Assembly (NCBI RefSeq): GCF_003298775.1
Contig: NZ_QNTQ01000015.1
Location: 1-64,000, forward strand
DNA from: Rhodosalinus halophilus
GTDB lineage: Bacteria; Pseudomonadota; Alphaproteobacteria; Rhodobacterales; Rhodobacteraceae
Direction of reading: 5' to 3'
Length of the DNA stretch: 64,000 nucleotides
Shown here: positions 8,490 through 16,862 of the stretch, piece by piece
How the letters are laid out: each line of letters starts with the position of its first letter
Position numbering within the stretch: position 1 is the first letter of the stretch
The notes under the pieces: generated by a model
The model's input: the letters and a program-made list of their open reading frames with translations, nothing else
Told to the model about the DNA's origin: nothing
Database searches by the model: none
Translations under genes and position numbers: made by a program

Positions 8490-9665
8490 ATGCGGCTCGA
8501 CAGCCTGGAGGTGGCCGTCGCAGGCGGCGGGATCGGCGGTCTCGCGTCGGCCCTCGCCCTGCGCCGCCAGGGGGCGCAGGTCACGCTGCTGGAGCAGGCG
8601 CCCGAGATCGCCGAGGTCGGCGCCGGCCTGCAGATCAGCCCCAACGGTTTCGCCGTGCTGGCCGCGCTCGGGCTGGGCGCGCAGGCCGAGGCGCGCGGCG
8701 TCGCGGCGCAGGCGGTCCGGCTGCGGCGTCATCAGGATGGCGCCGAGGTGACCTGCCTCGATCTCGCCCGGCTCGCGCCGCACCGGCGCTATCTGTTCCT
8801 GCACAGGGCCGATCTGATCGATGCGCTGGCCGAGGCTGCGCGCGAGGCGGGCGTTCGGATCCGGCTTCTCCAGAAGGTGACGCAGGTCGAGGACGGCGCC
8901 CGCCCCGCGCTTCTGACCGCGCAGGGGGCGCGGATCGAGGCGGACCTCGTCGTGGCGGCGGACGGACTGCGCTCCTGTCTGCGGCCGCGTCTCAACGGCG
9001 ATGCCGCGCCGCGCTTCACCGGGCAGGTGGCCTGGCGCGCGCTGGTGCCGGGGCCGACCGGCCACCCGTCCGAGGCCTGGGTGCACATGGGGCCGGGGCG
9101 GCACATGGTCACCTACCCGCTGCGGGGCGGCGCGCTTCTGAACGTGGTCGCGGTCGAGGAGCGCAGCGCCTGGGCCGAGGAGGGCTGGCACCACCCGGAC
9201 GATCCCGAGGCGCTGCGCGCGGCCTTCGCGGGCTTCGGGGGCGAGGTGCCGCGCTTGCTGTCGGCGGTCGAGGACGTGCATCTCTGGGGGCTCTTCCGGC
9301 ATCCGGTCGCGCGGTGCTGGCACGGCGAAGCGGTCGCGCTCGCGGGGGATGCGGCGCATCCGACGCTCCCCTTCCTCGCACAGGGCGCCAATCTCGCGCT
9401 CGAGGATGCCTGGGTTCTGGCGCAGGCGCTGGCGCAGGAAGAGACCCTGGCCGAGGGCCTCGCGACCTATCAGCGCCGGCGCCGGCCGCGGGCCGAGCGG
9501 GTCGTCGCGGCCGCGAGCCGCAACGCCTGGAAATACCATTTCCCGCCCGGCCCGCTGCGCTTCGCCGGGCACAGCGCGTTGCGGCTCGCAGGCCGCGTCG
9601 CACCGGCCAGAATGCTGTCGAGCTTCGACTGGCTCTACGGCCACGACGTGACCGCCGGGGCGTGA
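8490..9665 (+). CDS. FAD-dependent aromatic monooxygenase
   Basis: A 391-residue class A flavoprotein monooxygenase of the salicylate / 3-hydroxybenzoate 6-hydroxylase group. The N-terminal dinucleotide-binding motif is GGGIGG (about residues 12-17), the DG motif is VVAADGLRS (about 153-161), and the FAD-ribityl GD motif is LAGDAAHPTLPFLAQGANLALEDA. Such enzymes hydroxylate aromatic rings using NAD(P)H and O2 in the cytosol. The substrate cannot be predicted. ATG at 8490 is preferred over the GTG one codon earlier. The gene stands alone between dksA and a convergent exporter. Confidence 0.85.
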   Translation: MRLDSLEVAVAGGGIGGLASALALRRQGAQVTLLEQAPEIAEVGAGLQISPNGFAVLAALGLGAQAEARGVAAQAVRLRRHQDGAEVTCLDLARLAPHRRYLFLHRADLIDALAEAAREAGVRIRLLQKVTQVEDGARPALLTAQGARIEADLVVAADGLRSCLRPRLNGDAAPRFTGQVAWRALVPGPTGHPSEAWVHMGPGRHMVTYPLRGGALLNVVAVEERSAWAEEGWHHPDDPEALRAAFAGFGGEVPRLLSAVEDVHLWGLFRHPVARCWHGEAVALAGDAAHPTLPFLAQGANLALEDAWVLAQALAQEETLAEGLATYQRRRRPRAERVVAAASRNAWKYHFPPGPLRFAGHSALRLAGRVAPARMLSSFDWLYGHDVTAGA

Positions 9666-9687
9666 CCGGCGCGCGGCGGGGGCGGTC

Positions 9688-10920
9688 CTATTCCAGTTCG
9701 CGCTGCGCGATCCGATCGCCGTCCGCGATGGCGGGCGAGGGGTAGAGAATCACCCGCTCGCCGGGAGACAGGCCGGCTCGGACCTCGGCCGTCACGCCGT
9801 TCTGTCGGCCGATCTCGACCGGGCGAAGGCGTGCGGTGCCATCCGCCGCGACGAAGACGGCCCAGCCGTCGCCCGCGCGGAACAGCGCGCTGGCCGGTAC
9901 GCGCACCACGTCGTCGGCCTCCCACACGACGATGCGCGCCTCGACGCGGTAGCCGTGGCCCAGCCCCGCGCGCGCTTCCGCCGGGCTGGTCAGGCCCACG
10001 GTCACGGGCACGCGCTGTTCCTCGACGCCCAGCGCCGAGACACGGGTGACGGCGAAGGGATCGACGCGCTCCACCACGCCCTCGAGCGCCCGCGGGCCGC
10101 CCCAGTCCTCCACGATCACCCGGTCGCCGGGCGAGACCTGCACCGCATCCGTCGAGATGAGCTCCACCATCACCTCGAGCTGTCCCTCGACATCGCCGAT
10201 CTCCATGATCGGCGCGCCGGCGGGCAGGGTGGTCTCGCTCTGCTGCATGACGCGCAGGATGCGGCCGTCTGCCGGCGCGTGAAGCGGTATGTCCTCGCCC
10301 TCCGCCGATATCGCCGAGGCCAGCCCCTGATCCTCGAAGCCGATGAGCTGCGCGCGGGCGTTCGCGAGTTCCGCCTCGCGCATGGCGATGGCGGCTTCGG
10401 CGGTCTCGACCGCGGCCTGGGCGACGCGGCGGTTCTGTTCGGCGCGCTCCAGCGCGGCGGGGCTGACGATGTCCTCCTGCGCCAGCCGCTGCGCGCGGGC
10501 GAGTTCCTGCAGCGCGAGGTCGCGGCTTGCAACGGCCGCCGCGCGGTCGGCCTCGGCGACGCGGAGCGCCGCCTCGGCGGCCTGCACCGCCGCGCGCGCC
10601 TGTTCGCGGGTGCGCACGTCGAGCGCGGCCGGGTTGGCCGGGCGCATGTGCGCGACGATCGTCTCGCCCTGCACCACCCGCTCGCCCGGATCGACCTCGA
10701 CCCGTTGCAGGCGGCCGGCGACGGGGGTGCTGACGACATAGGGCTCGGCCACCTGCGTGCGCCCTTCCTCGTCGATGGTCACGCGCATCGGTCCTTGCGT
10801 CACCTCGCCCAGATCGACGAGTTCCGGTCGCGGCCAGAAGGCGGCGGCGAGCCCGGCGGCGATCAGGAGCAGCGCGGCGAGCGACAGGATCAGGCGCGAG
10901 CGTTTGCGGGTACGGGCCAT
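9688..10920 (-). CDS. HlyD/MacA-type periplasmic adaptor
   Basis: A 410-residue membrane fusion protein. One N-terminal signal anchor (about 10-28) is followed by the lipoyl halves, a long alanine-rich coiled-coil hairpin (about 105-205) and beta-barrel domains. It would bridge the inner-membrane ABC permease encoded just upstream to an outer-membrane duct. It lies four bases after the permease gene, so the order ATPase, remnant, permease, adaptor forms one operon. No TolC-like gene is adjacent. Confidence 0.87.
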   Translation of the reverse strand: MARTRKRSRLILSLAALLLIAAGLAAAFWPRPELVDLGEVTQGPMRVTIDEEGRTQVAEPYVVSTPVAGRLQRVEVDPGERVVQGETIVAHMRPANPAALDVRTREQARAAVQAAEAALRVAEADRAAAVASRDLALQELARAQRLAQEDIVSPAALERAEQNRRVAQAAVETAEAAIAMREAELANARAQLIGFEDQGLASAISAEGEDIPLHAPADGRILRVMQQSETTLPAGAPIMEIGDVEGQLEVMVELISTDAVQVSPGDRVIVEDWGGPRALEGVVERVDPFAVTRVSALGVEEQRVPVTVGLTSPAEARAGLGHGYRVEARIVVWEADDVVRVPASALFRAGDGWAVFVAADGTARLRPVEIGRQNGVTAEVRAGLSPGERVILYPSPAIADGDRIAQRELE

Positions 10921-10924
10921 GCTC

Positions 10925-13288
10925 TCAATCCCTCGTCTTGAGCGCCGCGACCAGGTCGGCGCGCGCCAGGTCGCGGCGGACCAGCCAGCCGGAGAAGAGC
11001 GCGGCACCCAGGATTACCAGCGCCGCGATGCCGAAACTCGCCGGGTCGAAGACCACCGGGATCTGGTAGATCTCCGAGGCGAACCCCGCCGCGATGGCGT
11101 GCGCCAGATACCAGGCCATGAGCGCGCCCAGCGGGATCGCGGCCAGCGTCACGACGGCGAGTTCCCCCAACAGGACGAAGCCCGCCTCGCCGGTGGTGAA
11201 GCCCAGCACGCGCAGGCTGGCCAGATCGCGCGCCCGCTCGGCGAAGGCGATGCGCGCGGCGTTGTAGACGATGCCGAAGGCGATGACGAAGGCGATTCCG
11301 CCCATCACGAAGCGCTGCATGCCGACCCCCTGGTTCATCATCTCCACAAGCGAATCGCGCGCGGCCTGCTTGCGGCCGATGCCCGCCACCGCGGGACGCG
11401 ACTCGAGGTCGGCGAAGAGCGCCTCGGCCTGCGCCTCGTCCACCATCAGATGCGCGCCCGAGACGCGGCCGGGCTCGCCCAACGCCCGGTTGAGCGCGGC
11501 GAGCTCCATGTAGGCGGGCGCGCCCAGCAGAGTCTCGGCGACGCCGGCGACCGGCAGGCGCAGCACCGGCTGCGCGCCCTCGCGCACCTCGACCGTCAGC
11601 GTGTCGCCTGCCGAAAGATCGAGGATCGAGGCCAGGGTGCGCGACAACAGCACGCCGTCCTGCGGCAGCGCGAGCGGGGCGGTCCGCGCGTCGAGCGCAC
11701 GAAACAGGGCAGGGTTGCGGGGCAGGGCGGTCAGCGCGCCCTGATGGGTCTTGCGCCCCGCGCGGAAGATCACGGGCACGTGGCGGACCCCCTCCACCCG
11801 CTGCACGCCGGGCAGGCGGGCGATCTCGTGCAGGGTGCGCGCGCCCACGGCGTGGGTGAAGGTCACGCTCACGTCGCTGCGGTCGGTCAGGTCGAAGGTC
11901 ATGTCCACCGTGCGCACGAAGCCCGCCATGACAGTCAGCATCGCCGCCGAGAGCGCGAAGCCGCAGGCGATGCCCACCGCCGCGCCCGCCATGCGCCAGG
12001 GCTGGCGCGTGACGCGGCGGATCACCATGCGCGTGGGCTGGTCGAGCAGACGCGCGGCCCGCCCGCCGATCCGGCTGGCGCGGCTGTAGTCGGGCGGCGC
12101 GGGCGGTCGCATCGCCTCGGCCGGGGCGAGCGCGAAGACCTTTCGCAGGACGAAGAGCGCGCCGGTCGCCGCCGCGAGCAGCGCAAAGATCACCGCGATC
12201 GCGAAGGCCGCGTAATCGAGCCGGAAGACGAGAAACGGGAACTTGTAGAACTGCTGATAGATGTCCACCGTCCAGCGCCCGGCAATGATGCCCAGCACGC
12301 AGCCCAGCGCCGCGCCCAGCGCCCCGATCACGAGTACGAACTTAAGGTAATGCCCCGCCACCTCGCGCCCGGTGTAGCCGAAGGCCTTGAGCAGACCGAT
12401 CTCCTCGCGCTCGGACTGCACCATGCGACCGATCACGATGTAGGTGAGAAAGGCCACCACGGCGAGAAAGATGGGCGGCACCGCGACCGAGACGGCACGC
12501 AGCCCGTCGATCTCCTCGCTCACGAAGATGTCGGAAGGCAGGTCGTCGCGCGCATAGGCGCCGCGCCCGCCCCAGGGGGCGAGCAGCCGGTCGGCGGCGG
12601 CGAGCACCGCCTCCGGCCGGGCATCGCGCGTCAGCGTCATCAGCGCCTCGTTGAAGGCCCCGCGCATGTCGTAGGCCGCGGCCAGCGCGTCGCGCCCCAT
12701 CCAGATCACGCCGAAGCGCGCGGCGTCGGGGACCATCTCGCCGGGCGCGGTCGTATAGATGAACTCGGGCGCGAGCGCGAGGCCGGTGATGCGGAAGGCG
12801 TGGCGCCGGCCGTTCATCGTGGCCTCGATGCTGTCGCCCGGGCGCAGGCCATGCGCCTCGGCGAAGCTTTCGAGCAGCAGGATCTCCTCTGCCCGCTCCG
12901 GCGCCGGGCGCCGGCCGTCGGTGAGGAAGATGTCGTTGAGCGCGGCTTCGCCCGCGCCGGGCAGCGAGACGGCCTGCGCCTGCACCGGCAGCGCCATGCC
13001 GGCCACGTCGATCAGCGCGCGGCCGGTCACGCGGCCCTGCGCGGAGGCCACGCCGGGGATCGCGGCCAGCCGGTCCACCAGCCGCTCGGGCGCACGGGCC
13101 ACCGGGGCGAAGACCTCGGCCAGCCGGTAGCGCTCGTAGTAGGCGTCGCGCGTCTCGGTCAACGTCACGACGAGGCCGCGCATCATCACCAGCAGCATGA
13201 CCGAGACGGCGAGCACCGCCGCGATCGCCGCGACCTGTCCCTTCATGCGCCAGAGGTCGCGCAGGAGCTTGGCGTCGAGCGGGCTCAC
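10925..13288 (-). CDS. MacB/FtsX-type ABC transporter permease
   Basis: A 787-residue permease with two FtsX-like halves: an N-terminal anchor (about 15-38), a large periplasmic domain, three helices around 270-385, then a second periplasmic domain and three helices at the C-terminus. The tandem eight-to-ten helix layout is that of the LolE/DevC-like or YbbP-like exporters that act on lipids, lipoproteins or hydrophobic compounds. The start is GTG at 13288, forming a GTGA overlap with the preceding short open frame, which is a partial copy of this gene's own 5' end (see 13285-13470). Confidence 0.88.
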   Translation of the reverse strand: MSPLDAKLLRDLWRMKGQVAAIAAVLAVSVMLLVMMRGLVVTLTETRDAYYERYRLAEVFAPVARAPERLVDRLAAIPGVASAQGRVTGRALIDVAGMALPVQAQAVSLPGAGEAALNDIFLTDGRRPAPERAEEILLLESFAEAHGLRPGDSIEATMNGRRHAFRITGLALAPEFIYTTAPGEMVPDAARFGVIWMGRDALAAAYDMRGAFNEALMTLTRDARPEAVLAAADRLLAPWGGRGAYARDDLPSDIFVSEEIDGLRAVSVAVPPIFLAVVAFLTYIVIGRMVQSEREEIGLLKAFGYTGREVAGHYLKFVLVIGALGAALGCVLGIIAGRWTVDIYQQFYKFPFLVFRLDYAAFAIAVIFALLAAATGALFVLRKVFALAPAEAMRPPAPPDYSRASRIGGRAARLLDQPTRMVIRRVTRQPWRMAGAAVGIACGFALSAAMLTVMAGFVRTVDMTFDLTDRSDVSVTFTHAVGARTLHEIARLPGVQRVEGVRHVPVIFRAGRKTHQGALTALPRNPALFRALDARTAPLALPQDGVLLSRTLASILDLSAGDTLTVEVREGAQPVLRLPVAGVAETLLGAPAYMELAALNRALGEPGRVSGAHLMVDEAQAEALFADLESRPAVAGIGRKQAARDSLVEMMNQGVGMQRFVMGGIAFVIAFGIVYNAARIAFAERARDLASLRVLGFTTGEAGFVLLGELAVVTLAAIPLGALMAWYLAHAIAAGFASEIYQIPVVFDPASFGIAALVILGAALFSGWLVRRDLARADLVAALKTRD

Positions 13289-13470
13289 GACACCGTCTCC
13301 GCGGTGCGCGGGGCAAAAACCTTGGAAGGTTTTTGCAAGGTTCTTGCAAGAACCTTGCCCGCGCCCGGCCGCGCGGAGCCTTGGGCGCGTCCAGGCGCCG
13401 CGACCACGAGCGCGGCCCGCCCCGTGCTGCGCCAGAGGTCGCGCAGCAACTTGGCGTCGAGCGGGCTCAC
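13285..13470 (-). pseudogene. Duplicated 5' fragment of the permease gene
   Basis: This 61-codon frame begins with the same codons as the downstream permease: [14 protein letters not shown] is identical in both, and about 40 of the first 42 bases match. After that it diverges and runs through two palindromes. It starts with a GTGA overlap to the ATPase stop and ends with a GTGA overlap to the permease start, so translational coupling has been preserved through the duplication. It is either a remnant of a second permease gene or the scar of a repeat insertion. An ATG at 13473 is an alternative start. Confidence 0.65.
13313..13358. repeat. Two abutting perfect palindromes (REP-like)
   Basis: The first perfect inverted repeat (13313-13336) has the arm GCAAAAACCTT around a central GG; the second (13335-13358) is a 24-base perfect palindrome with half GCAAGGTTCTTG. 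Both share the AACCTTG/CAAGGTT word and overlap by two bases. They sit within the duplicated permease fragment and look like an inserted REP-type element. No second copy is apparent elsewhere in this window. Confidence 0.7.
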
Positions 13471-14174
13471 CATTCGATCTCCTCTGCCGGCAGGCGGGTC
13501 GCGTTCTCGACCACCTCGCGGATGCGCCCGTCGGCGAAATGGATCACCCGGTGCGCCATCGCGGCGGTCGCCGCGGCATGGGTGACCATCAGCACGGTGG
13601 AGCCGAGTTCGGCATTCACGTCCGAAAGCACGCCCAGCACGGCGCGCCCGGTCTTGCTGTCCAGCGCGCCCGTGGGCTCGTCGCAGAAGAGCACGTCGGG
13701 CTGCTTGGCCACGGCGCGGGCGATCGCCACCCGCTGCTGTTCGCCGCCCGAAAGCTGCGCTGGGAAATGATCCGCCCGCTCGCCGAGGCCTACCAGCGCG
13801 AGCGCCTCGCCCGGGTCCATCGGGTTCGCGGCGATCTCGGTGACGAGCTCCACGTTCTCGCGCGCGGTGAGACTGGGCATCAGGTTGTAGAACTGAAAGA
13901 CGAAGCCCACGTGATCCCGACGGTAGCGGGTGAGCGCCGCGTCGGACATGGTGGTGAGCTCCTGTCCGCGGAATCGGGCCGAGCCCTCGGTCGCGCGGTC
14001 GAGCCCGCCGATGATGTTCAGCAGCGTGGACTTGCCCGACCCCGACGGGCCAAGCAGCACGACCAGCTCGCCCTCGGGAATCGTCAGGTCCACGCCGCGC
14101 AGCGCGTGCACGGCGGCGTGCCCCTCGCCGTAGACGCGGGTCAGCCCCTCGGTGACGAAGGCGGGGTGGCGCAT
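13467..14174 (-). CDS. LolD/MacB-type ABC transporter ATPase
   Basis: A 235-residue ATPase with Walker [10 protein letters not shown] (about 43-51), the ABC signature [16 protein letters not shown] (about 140-155) and Walker [13 protein letters not shown] (about 162-173). The [13 protein letters not shown] region after the Q-loop is typical of the MacB/LolD subfamily that drives FtsX-like permeases. It heads the leftward exporter operon and its stop overlaps the short duplicated fragment by GTGA. Confidence 0.92.
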   Translation of the reverse strand: MRHPAFVTEGLTRVYGEGHAAVHALRGVDLTIPEGELVVLLGPSGSGKSTLLNIIGGLDRATEGSARFRGQELTTMSDAALTRYRRDHVGFVFQFYNLMPSLTARENVELVTEIAANPMDPGEALALVGLGERADHFPAQLSGGEQQRVAIARAVAKQPDVLFCDEPTGALDSKTGRAVLGVLSDVNAELGSTVLMVTHAAATAAMAHRVIHFADGRIREVVENATRLPAEEIEW

Positions 14175-14241
14175 GGCGTTCCTCGACCGTCGACTCGCGC
14201 GCAGTCTAGCAGCTTCGCGCCGCGGCGCAGCAGCCCGCGGC

Positions 14242-15024
14242 TCAGGCGTCGAGGTCGATCCAGACAGGGACGTGGTCGGAGGGCTTCTCGCGCCCGCGCA
14301 GGGCCGTCTCGATGCCGGCGCCGGTCATCAGGTCCGCCGCTTCGGGCGAGAGCAGCAGGTGGTCGATGCGAATGCCGTTGTTCCGGCCCCAGGCGTTACC
14401 CTGATAGTCCCAGAAGGAATAGTGCCCGCCGCCTTGCACCCGCGCGCGGAAAGCTTCCGTATAGCCCAGATGCAGGATGCGCCGGAAGGCGGCGCGCGTC
14501 TCGGGCAGGGCGAGGGCGTCGTCCTTCCACGCCTCGGGCTTCGCCGCGTCCTCGTCTTGCGGGATCACGTTGTAGTCGCCGCCCAGCACGACCGGTTCCT
14601 CCAGCTCCAGAAGTTCGGCCGCGCGCGCCTTCATCCGCTCCATCCAGGCGAGCTTGTAGTCGTATTTCGGACCCGGCGCCGGATTGCCGTTGGGCAGGTA
14701 GAGGCCAGCGACCCGCACGGCCGTCCTGTCGCCGATCACGGTCGCCTCGATCCAGCGCGCCTGATCGTCGCTCTCGTCGCCGGGCAGGCCGCGAGCCACG
14801 TCCTCGAGCGGCAGGCGCGACAGGATCGCCACGCCGTTGAAGCTCTTCTGCCCGTGCGTCTCCACGCGGTAGCCGCGCTCTTCGAAGAGTTCGCGCGGGA
14901 AGTTCTCGTCGAGCGACTTGATCTCCTGCAGCAGCACGACCTCCGGCGTCGCCTCGTCCAGCCAGTCGCAGAGCGACTGATGCCGCGCCTTGATGCCGTT
15001 GATGTTGAAGGTGGCGATGCGCAT
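14242..15024 (-). CDS. xth: Exodeoxyribonuclease III
   Basis: A 260-residue AP endonuclease / 3'-5' exonuclease for base-excision repair. The exonuclease-endonuclease-phosphatase motifs are clear: [14 protein letters not shown] at the N-terminus, LLQEIK with the metal-binding Glu near residue 34, [15 protein letters not shown] near residue 150, and IRIDHLLLS plus SDHVPVW with the catalytic His at the C-terminus. Length matches XthA. It follows nadE by nine bases on the same strand and is probably cotranscribed. Confidence 0.93.
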   Translation of the reverse strand: MRIATFNINGIKARHQSLCDWLDEATPEVVLLQEIKSLDENFPRELFEERGYRVETHGQKSFNGVAILSRLPLEDVARGLPGDESDDQARWIEATVIGDRTAVRVAGLYLPNGNPAPGPKYDYKLAWMERMKARAAELLELEEPVVLGGDYNVIPQDEDAAKPEAWKDDALALPETRAAFRRILHLGYTEAFRARVQGGGHYSFWDYQGNAWGRNNGIRIDHLLLSPEAADLMTGAGIETALRGREKPSDHVPVWIDLDA

Positions 15025-15033
15025 GGGCTGTCC

Positions 15034-16710
15034 TCAGGGCGTGCCGCGGTTCGTGGCGCCGTCGCGCCAGCGGTTGACGATCGGATAGCGCCGGTCGAGC
15101 CAGAACGCCCGCTTCGACAGCCGCGTGCCCGGGGCGGACTGGAAGCGCTTGTACTCGCTGACGTAGATCAGATGCTCGATGCGCGAGGCTTCGGCCCGGT
15201 CGAAGCCCGCCGCCACGCAGTCCTCGATGGAGCCGTCGCGGTCCACGAGGATTTCCAGCATCGCGTCGAGATGTTCGTAGTCAGGCAGCGAGTCGCTGTC
15301 GCGCTGGTCGGCGCGCAGCTCGGCCGAGGGCGGCTTGGAGATCACGCGCGACGGGATCACCTCGCCCGCGGGGCCCTTCATCCAGGCGCGGTGGTTGGCG
15401 TTGCGCCAGCGCGCGGCGGCGAAGACGCGGGTCTTGTAGAGATCCTTGAGCGGGTTGTAGCCGCCCGCCATGTCGCCGTAGATCGTGGCGTAGCCGACCG
15501 CGACCTCTGACTTGTTGCCAGTGGTGAGCAGCATCTCGCCGAACTTGTTCGAGAGCGCCATCAGCAGGAGCCCGCGCAGGCGCGACTGCAGGTTCTCCTC
15601 GGTGATGTCGGGCGGCAGGTCGCCCATGAGCGGCGCCAGCGCCTCGGTCACCGCGGCGCGCGGGCCGGAGATCGGCAGCTCGTCGAGCCGCGTGCCGAGC
15701 CGTTTCGCCACGCCGGCGGCGTCCTCGAGCGAGACGGGCGAGGTGTATTCCGACGGCAGCATCACGCAGCGCAGGTTCTCGGGTCCGAGCGCGTCGGCGG
15801 CCACCGCCGCGACCATCGCGCTGTCGATCCCGCCCGAGAGGCCGAGGAGCGCCTTCCCGAACCCGGATTTGCGCATGTAGTCGCGCAGGGAGACGACCAT
15901 CGCGTGATAGTCCTGTTCGAGCGACTCCGGCACATGCGCCCGCGCGCCCGGCTCCGCCCGCCAGCCTTCCGGCCCGCGCTCGAAGTCGACATGCGCGAGC
16001 GCCTCCTCCATCACCGGGAGCTGCAGCGCCACGGAGCAGTCGGGGTTGAGCACGAAACTGCCCCCGTCGAAGACTTGGTCGTCCTGACCGCCCACCATGT
16101 TGAGATAGACCAGCGGCAGCCCGGTCTCCACCACGCGGGCGACCATGTGGTTGAAGCGCACCTCGAGCTTGTCGCGGTAGTAGGGCGAGCCGTTTGGCAC
16201 CAGAAGCACCTCGGCGCCGGTCTCCGCGAGGGTCTCGGCCACGTCGGGATACCAGGCGTCCTCGCAGACCGGGGTACCGAGGCGCATCGGCCCCACCGCG
16301 TAGGGCCCCGAGATCGGGCCGGCGGTGAAGGTGCGCATCTCGTCGAAGACGAGGTAGTTGGGCAGGTGGTGCTTGAGCGCGGTGGCCGCGATGCGGCCCT
16401 CCTTCAGCACGAACCAGGCATTGTGCAGCTGCGTGCCCTCGAGCCAGAGGCCCCCGATGCCCAGCGCCGGTCCGTCGGCGCAGTCCCGCGCCAGCGCCTC
16501 GATCTCGCGCAGGCAGGCGGCCTGGAACGCCGGCCGCAGCACCAGATCCTGCGGGTTGTAGCCGGTCAGGAACATCTCCGGCAGCGCGACCATGTCCGCT
16601 CCGGCCGTGCGGCCCTGCGCCCAGGCCTCGCGCGCGCGGGCGGCGTTGCCCGCGAGATCGCCCATCACCGGGTTGAACTGCGCGAGCGTGAGGCGGAAAC
16701 GGTCGGTCAT
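15034..16710 (-). CDS. nadE: Glutamine-dependent NAD+ synthetase
   Basis: A 558-residue two-domain enzyme that converts deamido-NAD to NAD using glutamine as ammonia donor. The N-terminal nitrilase-type glutaminase domain shows the catalytic triad E45 (LPEMFLTG), K113 (LKHHLPNY) and C149 (GTPVCEDAW). The C-terminal synthetase domain has the ATP pyrophosphatase P-loop SGGIDS at 292-297 and LLTTGNKSEVAVGYATIYGD. The ATG at 16710 starts exactly at the conserved MTDRFRLTLAQFNP; upstream codons are not conserved in the family. Confidence 0.95.
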   Translation of the reverse strand: MTDRFRLTLAQFNPVMGDLAGNAARAREAWAQGRTAGADMVALPEMFLTGYNPQDLVLRPAFQAACLREIEALARDCADGPALGIGGLWLEGTQLHNAWFVLKEGRIAATALKHHLPNYLVFDEMRTFTAGPISGPYAVGPMRLGTPVCEDAWYPDVAETLAETGAEVLLVPNGSPYYRDKLEVRFNHMVARVVETGLPLVYLNMVGGQDDQVFDGGSFVLNPDCSVALQLPVMEEALAHVDFERGPEGWRAEPGARAHVPESLEQDYHAMVVSLRDYMRKSGFGKALLGLSGGIDSAMVAAVAADALGPENLRCVMLPSEYTSPVSLEDAAGVAKRLGTRLDELPISGPRAAVTEALAPLMGDLPPDITEENLQSRLRGLLLMALSNKFGEMLLTTGNKSEVAVGYATIYGDMAGGYNPLKDLYKTRVFAAARWRNANHRAWMKGPAGEVIPSRVISKPPSAELRADQRDSDSLPDYEHLDAMLEILVDRDGSIEDCVAAGFDRAEASRIEHLIYVSEYKRFQSAPGTRLSKRAFWLDRRYPIVNRWRDGATNRGTP

Positions 16711-16862
16711 GGCTTTGGCCGGGCTCCTCGGAATGCGCCCTGATCTAGCAGATCGGCGGCCGAGGGAAAGCGGGTTGCGGCAAAAGGCGTTGTCTCGCGC
16801 GGGGCGGTCCTTTAGGTTTTCGGAACCGAGGCAGACCAATGCGCGCAGGGCGGATTCCGATC

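Noticed and set aside
10757-13585. Very long plus-strand open frame opposite the exporter genes
   Set aside because: It is a GC-skew shadow: rich in Arg, His, Gly and Ala, with no family features, and fully antisense to well-supported adaptor and permease genes.
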